Positions 44,173-51,734 of a stretch of 64,000 bases of DNA are shown here, in pieces. The translations under genes were made by a program, and so were the position numbers. How positions within the stretch are numbered: the stretch's first letter is position 1; each line of letters begins with the position of its first letter. The DNA is from Adlercreutzia sp. ZJ304 (GTDB lineage Bacteria; Actinomycetota; Coriobacteriia; Coriobacteriales; Eggerthellaceae). The notes below the pieces were generated by a model. It saw nothing but the letters and a program-made list of their open reading frames with translations, searched no databases and was not told the origin of the DNA. The DNA is taken from positions 124,001 through 188,000 of the forward strand of contig NZ_JAAKEG010000005.1 of NCBI RefSeq assembly GCF_011039075.1. Direction: 5' to 3'.

Positions 44173-44769
44173 TTGGGACACGCTCCTACACCTTCGCATC
44201 CCCTACCGCGCACAAGCGGAATAACGCTGCAAATGATTTTAGACGGTCTGAAACGGTGCGGTTATCAGATAGAATTTTCCCCGGCACAAAACCGCAGAGG
44301 AATAACACGCATTGCGGCATATGCTGGTCCGTCGCACGAAGTGCACTTCGTGCCGCCTTTTGCCACCGAAGCAAATTCGGTGCTGCGAATATTTACGCTT
44401 GAAGAAGCAATGTCGCATAAAGATTTATGTGAGGCGCCTTCTATCGTATTTTTGGAAAACGACGAATGCGTGCCTTCCGGTTCGCTAGCTAATGCAGCCT
44501 TTGTGAAAAGCGTCAACCGCGCAGGCGCATCATTCAACACACTAGTTGTAGATATTTCAAATTACCTGTTCTCTATTGGCGAGTTTATATCAAGTATGTC
44601 AGAAGTGGTTCGCGCCGCCGGATCGTTCCAAGAGTTAGTAGATATAGCTGAAAACTTTTTTGGATATTTCGCAAATGTAACCGACGCAAACAACGTATTG
44701 ATAGCCCACACAAAAAATATTGCCCCTAACGATTTATGGAAAGAATCGTATCAACTGGAGGATTGCTAG
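44173..44769 (+). pseudogene. N-terminal part of a PucR-like regulator, truncated
   Basis: The frame has a good AAGGAG site before a TTG start and encodes 198 residues. It resembles the N-terminal half of the PucR/CdaR-like regulators common in Coriobacteriia: SGITLQMILDGLKRCGYQI, then a GAF-like start GSFQELVDIAENFFGYFANV-TDANNVLIAHTKNI. It stops at residue 198, before any C-terminal helix-turn-helix. The next 100 bases lead straight into the end of the LysR gene. I infer loss of the 3' half, so it is probably non-functional as a DNA-binding protein. Confidence 0.5.
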
Positions 44770-44868
44770 CCCGCTGTAAGAAATGTTCGAATTATCGCAC
44801 CCTAACTGTCATTTCCGACAGTAGACCCGAAAGGAAAAAGCGAAGCGATGCCCGCATAGCCAGCAAGG

Positions 44869-45777
44869 CTACAAAACGCCTCTTTCTGATATTACATCAC
44901 GCAATAAAGTTACCAAGTCCATCATCACATCCGATTCCGCACGGCGCTTCCAAACCGCCACAACATCGAAATGTTTTGGCGCTTCCTCTAATCTCAAAAA
45001 GGCAAAACGCTGATCAAAATCGGAATAATTACGCACATGGTCAAATAAGACAGTAACGTAACGCCCGCTGCTTATAAGCATAAACAAACTCCAAATATCA
45101 TTGGCGGACTGCACCAACGTTATTTTGTCGCGAATAGGCGCTATTAAGTTTTCTATTATGGGTGCTTCGCGAATCATAAACGACGGTGACGAAAAGATAA
45201 TTTTCTCGCCTATCAAATCTTTCAAATGTACGCTTTCGCGCGAAGCCAACCTGTGATCTTTCGGCACTATTACAGCAATATGGTCGCGGTAGAGTTTTTC
45301 CACATGATATATCGTAGTGGGAAATTTGATGTATTCAGTTGTAATAACCATGTCTAGGCTATCGTCTTCCAGCCCAGAAAATGTACCGTCTATTTCTTGC
45401 GTATGGAACTCCAAATTAATGCAGCTATGAGATTCCATAAAACGGCTAACTACTTCAGGCAAAAATGCCGACACAGCACCCGCTAGATACCCTACTGTAA
45501 TATTGCGATTTATGCCAGCATTGAATCGATTTAGAGCTACTATACCCTCGTTATAGTCGTTTACTACACGTTGAGCATACTCTATGAATATAGAACCTGC
45601 ATCGGTTAGTTCCACATTGTTTCTATCGCGCAGAAACAACGCCACACCAAGATCTTGTTCCAGCGCTGATATATGCTTACTGATAGCAGATTGAGTCGTG
45701 TATAGCTGAATCGCAGTTTGTGTAAAACTGTGATTTTGCGCCAACACTATCATTTCTCTAAGATGGGAAATCTGCAT
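44869..45777 (-). CDS. LysR-family transcriptional regulator
   Basis: This 302-residue regulator has an N-terminal winged helix-turn-helix (residues 1-60, HNHSFTQTAIQLYTTQSAIS-type: TQTAIQLYTTQSAISKHISA) and a LysR substrate-binding domain (about 90-290, starting ITVGYLAGAVSAFLPEV). It lies just downstream of the zinc-ribbon gene and the molybdoenzyme module on the same strand, so it probably controls that module in response to its substrate. Confidence 0.88.
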   Translation of the reverse strand: MQISHLREMIVLAQNHSFTQTAIQLYTTQSAISKHISALEQDLGVALFLRDRNNVELTDAGSIFIEYAQRVVNDYNEGIVALNRFNAGINRNITVGYLAGAVSAFLPEVVSRFMESHSCINLEFHTQEIDGTFSGLEDDSLDMVITTEYIKFPTTIYHVEKLYRDHIAVIVPKDHRLASRESVHLKDLIGEKIIFSSPSFMIREAPIIENLIAPIRDKITLVQSANDIWSLFMLISSGRYVTVLFDHVRNYSDFDQRFAFLRLEEAPKHFDVVAVWKRRAESDVMMDLVTLLRDVISERGVL

Positions 45778-45797
45778 GGATAGATTATATATCTATT

Positions 45798-45986
45798 TTA
45801 AAGGGCTGACTGCTTATCCGAACTAGAAACTTGAATAGGCTTAGGTAATTCAAGACCGCATTGTGAACATTTATCAGCACCTTCTTCATTTTGAAAGCCA
45901 CAGCGGAAGCATACCGGTGTTATTTCTAACTTGCGGGGCTCTCCGCGGCATTTTCCACACCCAACACAAGCGTACCCACACGACAT
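45798..45986 (-). CDS. small zinc-ribbon protein (molybdoenzyme locus 1)
   Basis: This 62-residue protein starts at 45986, where AAAGGATG lies 6 bases upstream. It contains CVGCGKC and then two CxxC knuckles, CFRCGFQN and CSQCGLELP, which could hold one or two zinc ions. A close relative lies at 58087-58257 at the second molybdoenzyme locus, with the same layout: C-x2-CGKC, C-x2-C, an Asn/Ala spacer and C-x2-CG-x2-LP. Its function is unknown; a metallochaperone, regulator or electron-carrier helper is possible. Confidence 0.75.
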   Translation of the reverse strand: MSCGYACVGCGKCRGEPRKLEITPVCFRCGFQNEEGADKCSQCGLELPKPIQVSSSDKQSAL

Positions 45987-46076
45987 AGCACATCCTTTCT
46001 TGTATTTGCGTCCATGCTCGCAAGTTGCCGCCTTCAGGAAAGGGCTAGGGAATGCACACCTACAAGCTAGATGCAA

Positions 46077-46111
46077 TAAGGTGGTCAGCAGCTATACCGC
46101 TGACCACCTTA
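46077..46111 (-). terminator. hairpin after the molybdoenzyme-ferredoxin genes
   Basis: A 13-bp perfect stem, TAAGGTGGTCAGC / GCTGACCACCTTA, has a nine-base loop and lies between the 4Fe-4S gene and the zinc-ribbon gene. It probably ends or attenuates the molybdoenzyme transcript. Confidence 0.65.
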
Positions 46112-46162
46112 GCCCGCATGGCGCTGCAATCTCAAAAACAGCAACACCCATAGAAGCTCGGG

Positions 46163-46501
46163 TTAACCTTGATTATGGAATAGCACCTGCTTCTTTTTAG
46201 CAGACAGCTTCGATTGCAACTCCTCAATAGGACCCACTTCCAAACAACGCGCTTGGCAGTGATGCATGCATGTAGGCAATTTCCCCTGCGCTATGCGCTC
46301 TACGCAAAAGTTGCATTGATCGGTAGGAATTGGCATGTTTATAAGCACCCATTTCCTATCGCCATATTGATAAGGCCCCACTTCTGTAACTTTTATTCCA
46401 AACTGGTCGGGCGGCAAATTGTGCTCCATCTGGCATGCAGTTTCGCATGTATGGCAGCCGGTACACCAGTCATAATCTATCAACATTCCGTAATCAGCCA
46501 T
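46163..46501 (-). CDS. 4Fe-4S electron-transfer subunit of molybdoenzyme 1
   Basis: This 112-residue ferredoxin-like protein has CTGCHTCETAC near the start, CNFC in the middle, and CMHHCQARC. This is a shortened DmsB/NrfC-type pattern (typical members are near 200 residues). It would hold at least two clusters and pass electrons to the catalytic subunit encoded 2 bases upstream. There is no signal peptide, so it is cytoplasmic. It is clearly paralogous to the protein at 63617-63958. Confidence 0.88.
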   Translation of the reverse strand: MADYGMLIDYDWCTGCHTCETACQMEHNLPPDQFGIKVTEVGPYQYGDRKWVLINMPIPTDQCNFCVERIAQGKLPTCMHHCQARCLEVGPIEELQSKLSAKKKQVLFHNQG

Positions 46502-46503
46502 GG

Positions 46504-48753
46504 CTAGTTTTCCTCCTGCACCTTGTATACCTTACACAGCATCGATTTATAGTTTGCGCCGAATCCAGATTTGCCGGGAAGGTAGGAATTGAGCAGTTTG
46601 TTCACATTTAGGTCAAGCATGCCGAATAAACCATCTTTTTCCTCGCCCGGGGCTTCAGGGAACCACCAGCCATGGTCTGACATCAGCACTCTTTCATCTA
46701 TTATGTTTGTAGTTTCAACTACACGCTTACACCTGCCGCGATCGTTCTCTAACCAAACCCATTCGCCATTTTTGATGCCCAATTTATCGGCAGCTTTGGG
46801 GTTCATCTGCACGATAGGCCATGGACGCTTAGCACGCAGATGCGGCACTTGCCTGTGCTCAGAGTGGAACATGAACCAATTGCGTGCGCCGGTAGTAAGC
46901 ACAAACGGATACTTCTCATAAAGATCTGGTGTAGAAACGGGGCTTTCAGTTGGCTCTTCAAAATAAGGTACAGGACTTAAACCAGCTTTGTTATAGAAAG
47001 TGGACCATAATTCCAAACGCCCTGTAGTGGTATTGAAACCGACCTGCCCGTCTGAACGAAGCATACCTTTTTCATAGCGCTTGTACTCGAATGGAATGTA
47101 GGCTGGCGCAACTTCCTGCAATTCTTCAAATGTATAGCCTGTGCACTCTATAACATAAGAGAACATTTCATCCACATCAGCCCACGGCCATGCCTCTGGA
47201 TTAAAACGCTTGCCCAACTCTAGGTTAATCTGCATGTCAGATTTTGCCTCGCCCACTTGGCAAACTTTATTGATAGTTTCACCGCGCTGAGCACCGTCGC
47301 CCACGCGAATGCCATCGCGTTCAGCATAAGTACAAGCCGGTAGGAATACATCGGCTAGCGCCATAGCAGTAGGCGTCATAAACATATCAACCACTACAAT
47401 GAAATCTAGTGTGCGCCATGCTTTTATTGAACGCTCGGGGTCGGGTGCGGTACAAGTTAGGAAATTAGTGGTTTGCAACCATGCGCCATGTAACTTATAC
47501 GGCTGCCCAGTTTCTAGCGTTTTCATAACCTCGTCGGAAGAAGCCACTTGGAAGCCAAAACGCAGTAGCGCATACTTATCCAAACCGATGCGGTGCTCAT
47601 TCATTTCATCAGTTACCAGCTCGCCTCCGAAACCACCAGAGTACGCGAGTATTTCAGGGGGAACTATCATGCAGCCGGGCTTATCGCAGTAGCCACATAT
47701 TTGCCACAATGCGCCGATTGCCTGCGCGGCAGGTAGCGATTCTTTGGTGGTATCAACGGCAAGACCCCACTGCATTATGCCGCTGTTAGCGTTAGCCCAC
47801 GCACGAGCAGCATCGCGAATTATGTCAGATGCAATCCATGTTATTTCAGATGCACGATCGAGCGGATATTCGGCAGCGGCAGCAGCCAATTCATCAAAGC
47901 CATAACACCAGCGCTCAACAAATTCGTGGTCGTACAAATCTTCACTAATAATTACATTTAGCATACCTAGCGCCAGCGCCGCATCGGTGCCGGGGCGTAT
48001 CTGCAGCCAATATTCAGCCTTGTACGCAAGCCATGTAAGGCGCGGATCAACCACAATTAGCTTGGCGCCGCGCTTCATAACGTCAACCATCCAATGTCCG
48101 TAAAAACCATCAGAATTCGCTATCAGAGGATTATTGCCCCATACCATTATGTAGTCAGGGCACTCCCAATTAGGATTATCGTAGCGATCGGGGAATTGCT
48201 GAGCGAAATCGCCCACCCAGAAGTTACCAGTGGTAGCAGCGCACCCTGCTACGCGCGGCAAATAGCACGCCATACCCGACATGTTAAACATGTAGTTCGG
48301 AGAACCAAACGACCACGCCAAGCGCGTTATCCATGCAGCAATGTCGCGTCCAGTTCCCTGCACGAACGGTATAGCCCATGGACCGTACTTTTCCTTAATT
48401 TCAGTAAACTTTTCATATATCAGATCGTAAGCTTCATCCCAGCTTATTTCTGTCCAAGCATCCTTACCACGATCTTCGGGATTGCGTTTCATGGGCTTCA
48501 AAATACGGCTAGGGTTATAAACCACTTCGGTTAGCGCCAAGCAGCGATTACATAAACGCCCTTGGTTATACGGATTCTCTGGGTCGCCTTCTACCTTCAC
48601 TAGTTTGCCTTCGTCATCGGTATACAGCAGTACGCCGCAACCGATATGACAACCCGGTCCAGACCACGCACTACCACGTGTTACATGCAGACCGTTTTCG
48701 TCATACCGATAAGGCTTTTCATGAGGTACCAGATGATACTTAGGTTTATCCAT
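46504..48753 (-). CDS. molybdopterin (bis-MGD) oxidoreductase, DMSO reductase family
   Basis: This 749-residue catalytic subunit has no Tat signal, so it is probably cytoplasmic. Cys35, Cys39, Cys68 and Cys71 form an unusual 4Fe-4S site; the usual CxxCxxxC lacks its first Cys. GRLCNRCLALTEVVYNP, the KLIVVDPRLTWLAY segment and the C-terminal molybdopterin-guanine-dinucleotide domain (VLTTGARNWFMFHSEHRQVP) are present. The layout (small 4Fe-4S partner, no membrane anchor, dedicated LysR) fits the acetylene hydratase/transhydroxylase/catechol dehydroxylase branch known in Eggerthella and Gordonibacter. The substrate cannot be read from sequence. Confidence 0.88.
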   Translation of the reverse strand: MDKPKYHLVPHEKPYRYDENGLHVTRGSAWSGPGCHIGCGVLLYTDDEGKLVKVEGDPENPYNQGRLCNRCLALTEVVYNPSRILKPMKRNPEDRGKDAWTEISWDEAYDLIYEKFTEIKEKYGPWAIPFVQGTGRDIAAWITRLAWSFGSPNYMFNMSGMACYLPRVAGCAATTGNFWVGDFAQQFPDRYDNPNWECPDYIMVWGNNPLIANSDGFYGHWMVDVMKRGAKLIVVDPRLTWLAYKAEYWLQIRPGTDAALALGMLNVIISEDLYDHEFVERWCYGFDELAAAAAEYPLDRASEITWIASDIIRDAARAWANANSGIMQWGLAVDTTKESLPAAQAIGALWQICGYCDKPGCMIVPPEILAYSGGFGGELVTDEMNEHRIGLDKYALLRFGFQVASSDEVMKTLETGQPYKLHGAWLQTTNFLTCTAPDPERSIKAWRTLDFIVVVDMFMTPTAMALADVFLPACTYAERDGIRVGDGAQRGETINKVCQVGEAKSDMQINLELGKRFNPEAWPWADVDEMFSYVIECTGYTFEELQEVAPAYIPFEYKRYEKGMLRSDGQVGFNTTTGRLELWSTFYNKAGLSPVPYFEEPTESPVSTPDLYEKYPFVLTTGARNWFMFHSEHRQVPHLRAKRPWPIVQMNPKAADKLGIKNGEWVWLENDRGRCKRVVETTNIIDERVLMSDHGWWFPEAPGEEKDGLFGMLDLNVNKLLNSYLPGKSGFGANYKSMLCKVYKVQEEN

Positions 48754-49132
48754 CCTATTCTCTCCCTCTCTCTTTGCTTGCCTTTTGATACTTCAAAATA
48801 CAGAGACGCTTGCTTGTCTCTGCAAACACCGCAGTTAGATGCCCGCCAAGAGATGCAATGCCTCGTCAGATGCTGGTGCCGCACTCCAACAACTAAATAA
48901 ACTAATTATCAGTTCAGGAAATGGATGTAGCTTTTGCATTAAGAGCATGAAAGATGATGAAAAAATTAATGCAAGATTCCAAATTAGAATAATGCCTTTT
49001 CGGCATATAGGCAGAAAAGGGTGTAAAAATTCATGCTGTTTTCCCTGTTCAGATACCAAATAGATGCCTCTGAAGTCGATGCCACTCGACTTTCATATAG
49101 GCAAAAAGTGCGCCTAATTCTCACTTGATATG

Positions 49133-49179
49133 CCTGTCCATAACTGACTTTTTCCAAGAAAAAGTCAGTTATGGACAGG
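49133..49179. repeat. perfect 22-bp hairpin before the transposase fragment
   Basis: CCTGTCCATAACTGACTTTT... pairs fully with its complement around the three-base loop CAA. It is the strongest hairpin in the window and sits 9 bases upstream of the transposase start. Such structures in IS leaders often block read-through transcription or translation. Confidence 0.8.
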
Positions 49180-49187
49180 GGTGAGCT

Positions 49188-49421
49188 GTGTTTACTAGAA
49201 AATGTGCAATCTGTGGCGGCAAGATGAAGAAAAAAGGATTTACAAGCCGGAAGGCAGAGGTGGAGATGTAGCTTATGCGGAGGCTCTAGTGTTAGGAAAA
49301 ACGACACCTCCGCAAGATGGCTTAAAGTGTTTGTTGGATGGCTTTTGGGTAAACTCTCAACACCCCGGACGCTAGATTACGATTCAACTCATCCGTATAC
49401 TAGTTCAAAAAAGTTAGAAAA
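49188..49421 (+). pseudogene. N-terminal fragment of an IS1249-like transposase, frameshifted
   Basis: A GTG start at 49188 gives MFTRKCAICGGKMKKKGFTS. Removing one extra C at about 49248-49249 restores the frame to GRQRWRCSLCGGSSVRKN and then DTSARWLKVFVGWLLGK. This is the N-terminal zinc-ribbon and start of the IS1249-type transposase. The fragment ends at the MITE-like hairpin at 49422. Confidence 0.6.
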
Positions 49422-49576
49422 ATGGTCAAAACTTCCAGCTTTCCATGGTCATAGTGCCACATAGCTAACTTGAATTGTGGAGGACACTGGGCAAACAGGG
49501 TTCTTCAATTCTATTTTGATTCGTAATTGGCGTAATTTGGCATTATAGACTGTGGAAAGTCGGAAGTTTTGACCAT
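49422..49576. repeat. MITE-like hairpin element, copy 5
   Basis: The same arms and core as the other copies, with one change in the core 20-mer (GTGGAGGACACTGGGCAAAC). It replaces the middle of the broken transposase gene. Confidence 0.75.
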
Positions 49577-49590
49577 TTTTCGCCTAAAAA

Positions 49591-49675
49591 GTGACGAAGG
49601 CAACACACGGTCTGGTTTGGTCAGAGTTCCACAACAGCACTTCTTCCCCCCTTTGCGATGGATTGAGCATTACAC
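49591..49675 (+). pseudogene. C-terminal fragment of an IS1249-like transposase
   Basis: The reading frame gives GLVWSEFHNSTSSP, which resembles the conserved end (WSEFHNPT-like) of IS1249-type transposases. It runs into the right terminal inverted repeat. The central catalytic part is missing. Confidence 0.45.
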
Positions 49676-49775
49676 ACTTTTCTGCCTATATGCCTGAATT
49701 TGGCTATGCACTTCCCGCTATCGGGCGTACTAGGGACTTTCACCCATTAGAAACGTGCGCATGCTCGGCACACCA

Positions 49776-49812
49776 AGAAAAAGGCACCCTTTGCGGGGTG
49801 CCCTTCAAAAAA
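49776..49812 (-). terminator. rho-independent terminator directly after rplW
   Basis: On the minus strand the sequence reads GGGCACCC-CGCAAA-GGGTGCC followed by TTTTT, 19 bases after the rplW stop. It ends the ribosomal transcript before rplB, which would normally come next. Confidence 0.85.
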
Positions 49813-49830
49813 CCGCTATTTAACTTCGGA

Positions 49831-50118
49831 TTAGCTAGCGAAAATTGATATCTCATCGCCTTCAGCAAGTGTAACCATAGCCTTCTTCCATGTGCGAGTT
49901 AAACCCGTCTGATAGCGCACGCGCTTCGGCTTTGGCTTCACATTCAAAGTATTTACCTTTGTCACCTTAACATCAAAGATAGCCTCTACAGCATTGCGAA
50001 TCTCTATCTTGTTAGCATCTTTCGCCACTTCGAACGTATAAACGTTATTTTCTATAACGTCATAGCTGTGCTCCGAGATGATAGGACGAATGATGATCTC
50101 TCTAGGATCACGTTGCAT
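49831..50118 (-). CDS. rplW: 50S ribosomal protein L23
   Basis: This 95-residue protein binds 23S rRNA at the exit tunnel and docks SRP and trigger factor. The start RDPREIIIRPIISEHSYD and the end GFTR-like TGLTRTWKKAMVTL are typical. Its start overlaps the rplD stop by one base. It is the last gene of the block here; L2 (rplB) does not follow. Confidence 0.95.
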   Translation of the reverse strand: MQRDPREIIIRPIISEHSYDVIENNVYTFEVAKDANKIEIRNAVEAIFDVKVTKVNTLNVKPKPKRVRYQTGLTRTWKKAMVTLAEGDEISIFAS

Positions 50119-50744
50119 TATGCAAGCACCTCCTCGATGTATTTCAGGCAGCTGTCCACGATAACCAGCTTCTTGTTATCTAGGATTTCATACGTATTAA
50201 TGTCGTTTACCGGCAGAATGTCTACCGAAGAAATGTTGCGGAAAGACAGGAACGTTTCCACATCTTCATTTTCAATAACAAGCGTAATGCGCTGATTATC
50301 AATACCTAGCGCTTTCAGAGCCGCTATGGCATCTTTTGTGCGCGGCTTTTCAAAATCGAAAGGCTTAACAAGAATTATCTCGCCGTCTGCCAACTTCGCA
50401 GAAAGTGCACTACGCATTGCTAGCTTGATTTCTTTCTTGTTCACCTTCTGATGATAGCTACGGCTGTGCGGACCAAAGACCACGCCGCCACCGCGCCATT
50501 GAGGTGCGCGAATAGTACCTTGACGCGCGCGACCAGTACCCTTTTGGCGCCACGGCTTCTTGCCGCCACCGCTAACATATCTACGAGTCTTAGTGTTAGC
50601 CGTACCCTGTCGCCAATCGGCTTGTTGCGCCTTTACGGTGCGATGCATAACGTGCATGTTGGGCTGAATGCCGAATATGGCATCGCTAAGATCGGCTTTG
50701 CCAGCCGCCTTGCCCTGTGCATCCTTTATCTCAAGTGTTGCCAT
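50118..50744 (-). CDS. rplD: 50S ribosomal protein L4
   Basis: This 208-residue protein has the GGGKKPWRQKGTGRARQGTI and RSYHQKVNKKE loops that line the exit tunnel. Known in other bacteria to autoregulate the S10 operon; no such leader was recognised here. Confidence 0.96.
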   Translation of the reverse strand: MATLEIKDAQGKAAGKADLSDAIFGIQPNMHVMHRTVKAQQADWRQGTANTKTRRYVSGGGKKPWRQKGTGRARQGTIRAPQWRGGGVVFGPHSRSYHQKVNKKEIKLAMRSALSAKLADGEIILVKPFDFEKPRTKDAIAALKALGIDNQRITLVIENEDVETFLSFRNISSVDILPVNDINTYEILDNKKLVIVDSCLKYIEEVLA

Positions 50745-50753
50745 TTTTGCTCC

Positions 50754-51392
50754 TTACAGATTTAGCGACTTGGCGACGCGCACGCGTACAATGCCGTTTT
50801 TGCCGCCGGGAACCGCGCCCTTCACCAAAATCAGATTCTGGTCCTCATCGATACGCATAACGTCTAGGTTTAATACAGTAACCGTGTCGCAACCCATGTG
50901 TCCCGGAAGACGCACGCCTTTAAACACACGCGAAGGCGTTGCGCACTGACCAACAGAACCGGGAGCGCGATGGAAGTGTGCACCGTGACCGCCCGGGCCG
51001 CCGCCAAAACCGTAACGCTTAATAACGCCCGCGAAACCTTTACCCTTGCTAGTGCCGGTAACATCAACTTTCTCAATTTCATTGAAAGCTGCTACTGTCT
51101 GCTCGTCTCCTACCTTGTAGTCGGCAGCATTTTCTACGCGAATTTCACGCAGATAGCGCTTAGGCTCGGCACCTTGCTTTTCAAAGTGACCCTTCATGGG
51201 CTTGTTCACCTTCTGCGGCTTTATATAGCCAAAGCCCACCTGTACGGCGTTATAACCGTCAGTTTCAGGGGTCTTCACCTGACATACCGTGTTAGGCTCA
51301 GCTTTAATAACTGTAACGGGCACCAGCACGTCGTCTTCGGTGTAAATCTGGGTCATACCCAGCTTCTTGCCGTAAATTTCTTTCATAGTCAT
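50754..51392 (-). CDS. rplC: 50S ribosomal protein L3
   Basis: This 212-residue protein begins GKKLGMTQIYTEDD and contains the long loop GFAGVIKRYGFGGGPGGHGA near the peptidyl transferase centre. Two Met codons at the start (MTM) leave the exact N-terminus open by two residues. Confidence 0.96.
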   Translation of the reverse strand: MTMKEIYGKKLGMTQIYTEDDVLVPVTVIKAEPNTVCQVKTPETDGYNAVQVGFGYIKPQKVNKPMKGHFEKQGAEPKRYLREIRVENAADYKVGDEQTVAAFNEIEKVDVTGTSKGKGFAGVIKRYGFGGGPGGHGAHFHRAPGSVGQCATPSRVFKGVRLPGHMGCDTVTVLNLDVMRIDEDQNLILVKGAVPGGKNGIVRVRVAKSLNL

Positions 51393-51402
51393 GCTGCGCC
51401 TC

Positions 51403-51711
51403 CTACAGCTTTATCTCGATGTCGACGCCAGCCGGAAGATCGAGACGCATCAGCGAGTCCACAGTGTTCGGGGTGGGCTCCAAGATGTCGATCAGACGCT
51501 TATGAGTGCGCATTTCGAACTGCTCACGCGAATCCTTATCCACATGAGGCGAGCGAATAACGCAATACATATTACGCTCAGTCGGCAGCGGAATTGGTCC
51601 GGAAATCTTTGCACCGGTCTTCTGGGCCGTATCCACGATTAGTTTCGTGGACTGGTCTACGATTTCATGATCGTAGCCCTTCAGGCGGATGCGAATCTTT
51701 TGATTAGCCAC
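51403..51711 (-). CDS. rpsJ: 30S ribosomal protein S10
   Basis: This 102-residue protein starts with GTG and has the typical [20 protein letters not shown] and [11 protein letters not shown] segments. GAAGGAG lies upstream. It follows fusA directly; tuf, usually between them, is absent. Confidence 0.96.
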   Translation of the reverse strand: MANQKIRIRLKGYDHEIVDQSTKLIVDTAQKTGAKISGPIPLPTERNMYCVIRSPHVDKDSREQFEMRTHKRLIDILEPTPNTVDSLMRLDLPAGVDIEIKL

Positions 51712-51734
51712 TTGATATTCTCCTTCCAGCTGCC

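Larger units (their letters stand above)
49002..49694. mobile_element. degenerate insertion sequence with 25-bp terminal inverted repeats
   Basis: The left end GGCATATAGGCAGAAAAGGG... and the right end, read inward, GGCATATAGGCAGAAAAGTG... match over 25 bases with one mismatch. Inside are N- and C-terminal fragments of an IS1249-like transposase and a MITE-like hairpin. A third, partial end-like sequence (TCATATAGGCAAAAAGTG) lies at about 49093-49110. No clear target-site duplication was seen. It fills most of the 48754-49830 gap; 48754-49001 is the upstream region of the molybdoenzyme gene. Confidence 0.65.

Noticed and set aside
48839-49063. Possible small genes in the gap upstream of the molybdoenzyme
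   Set aside because: Frames on both strands lack ribosome-binding sites and family motifs and overlap the IS left end.
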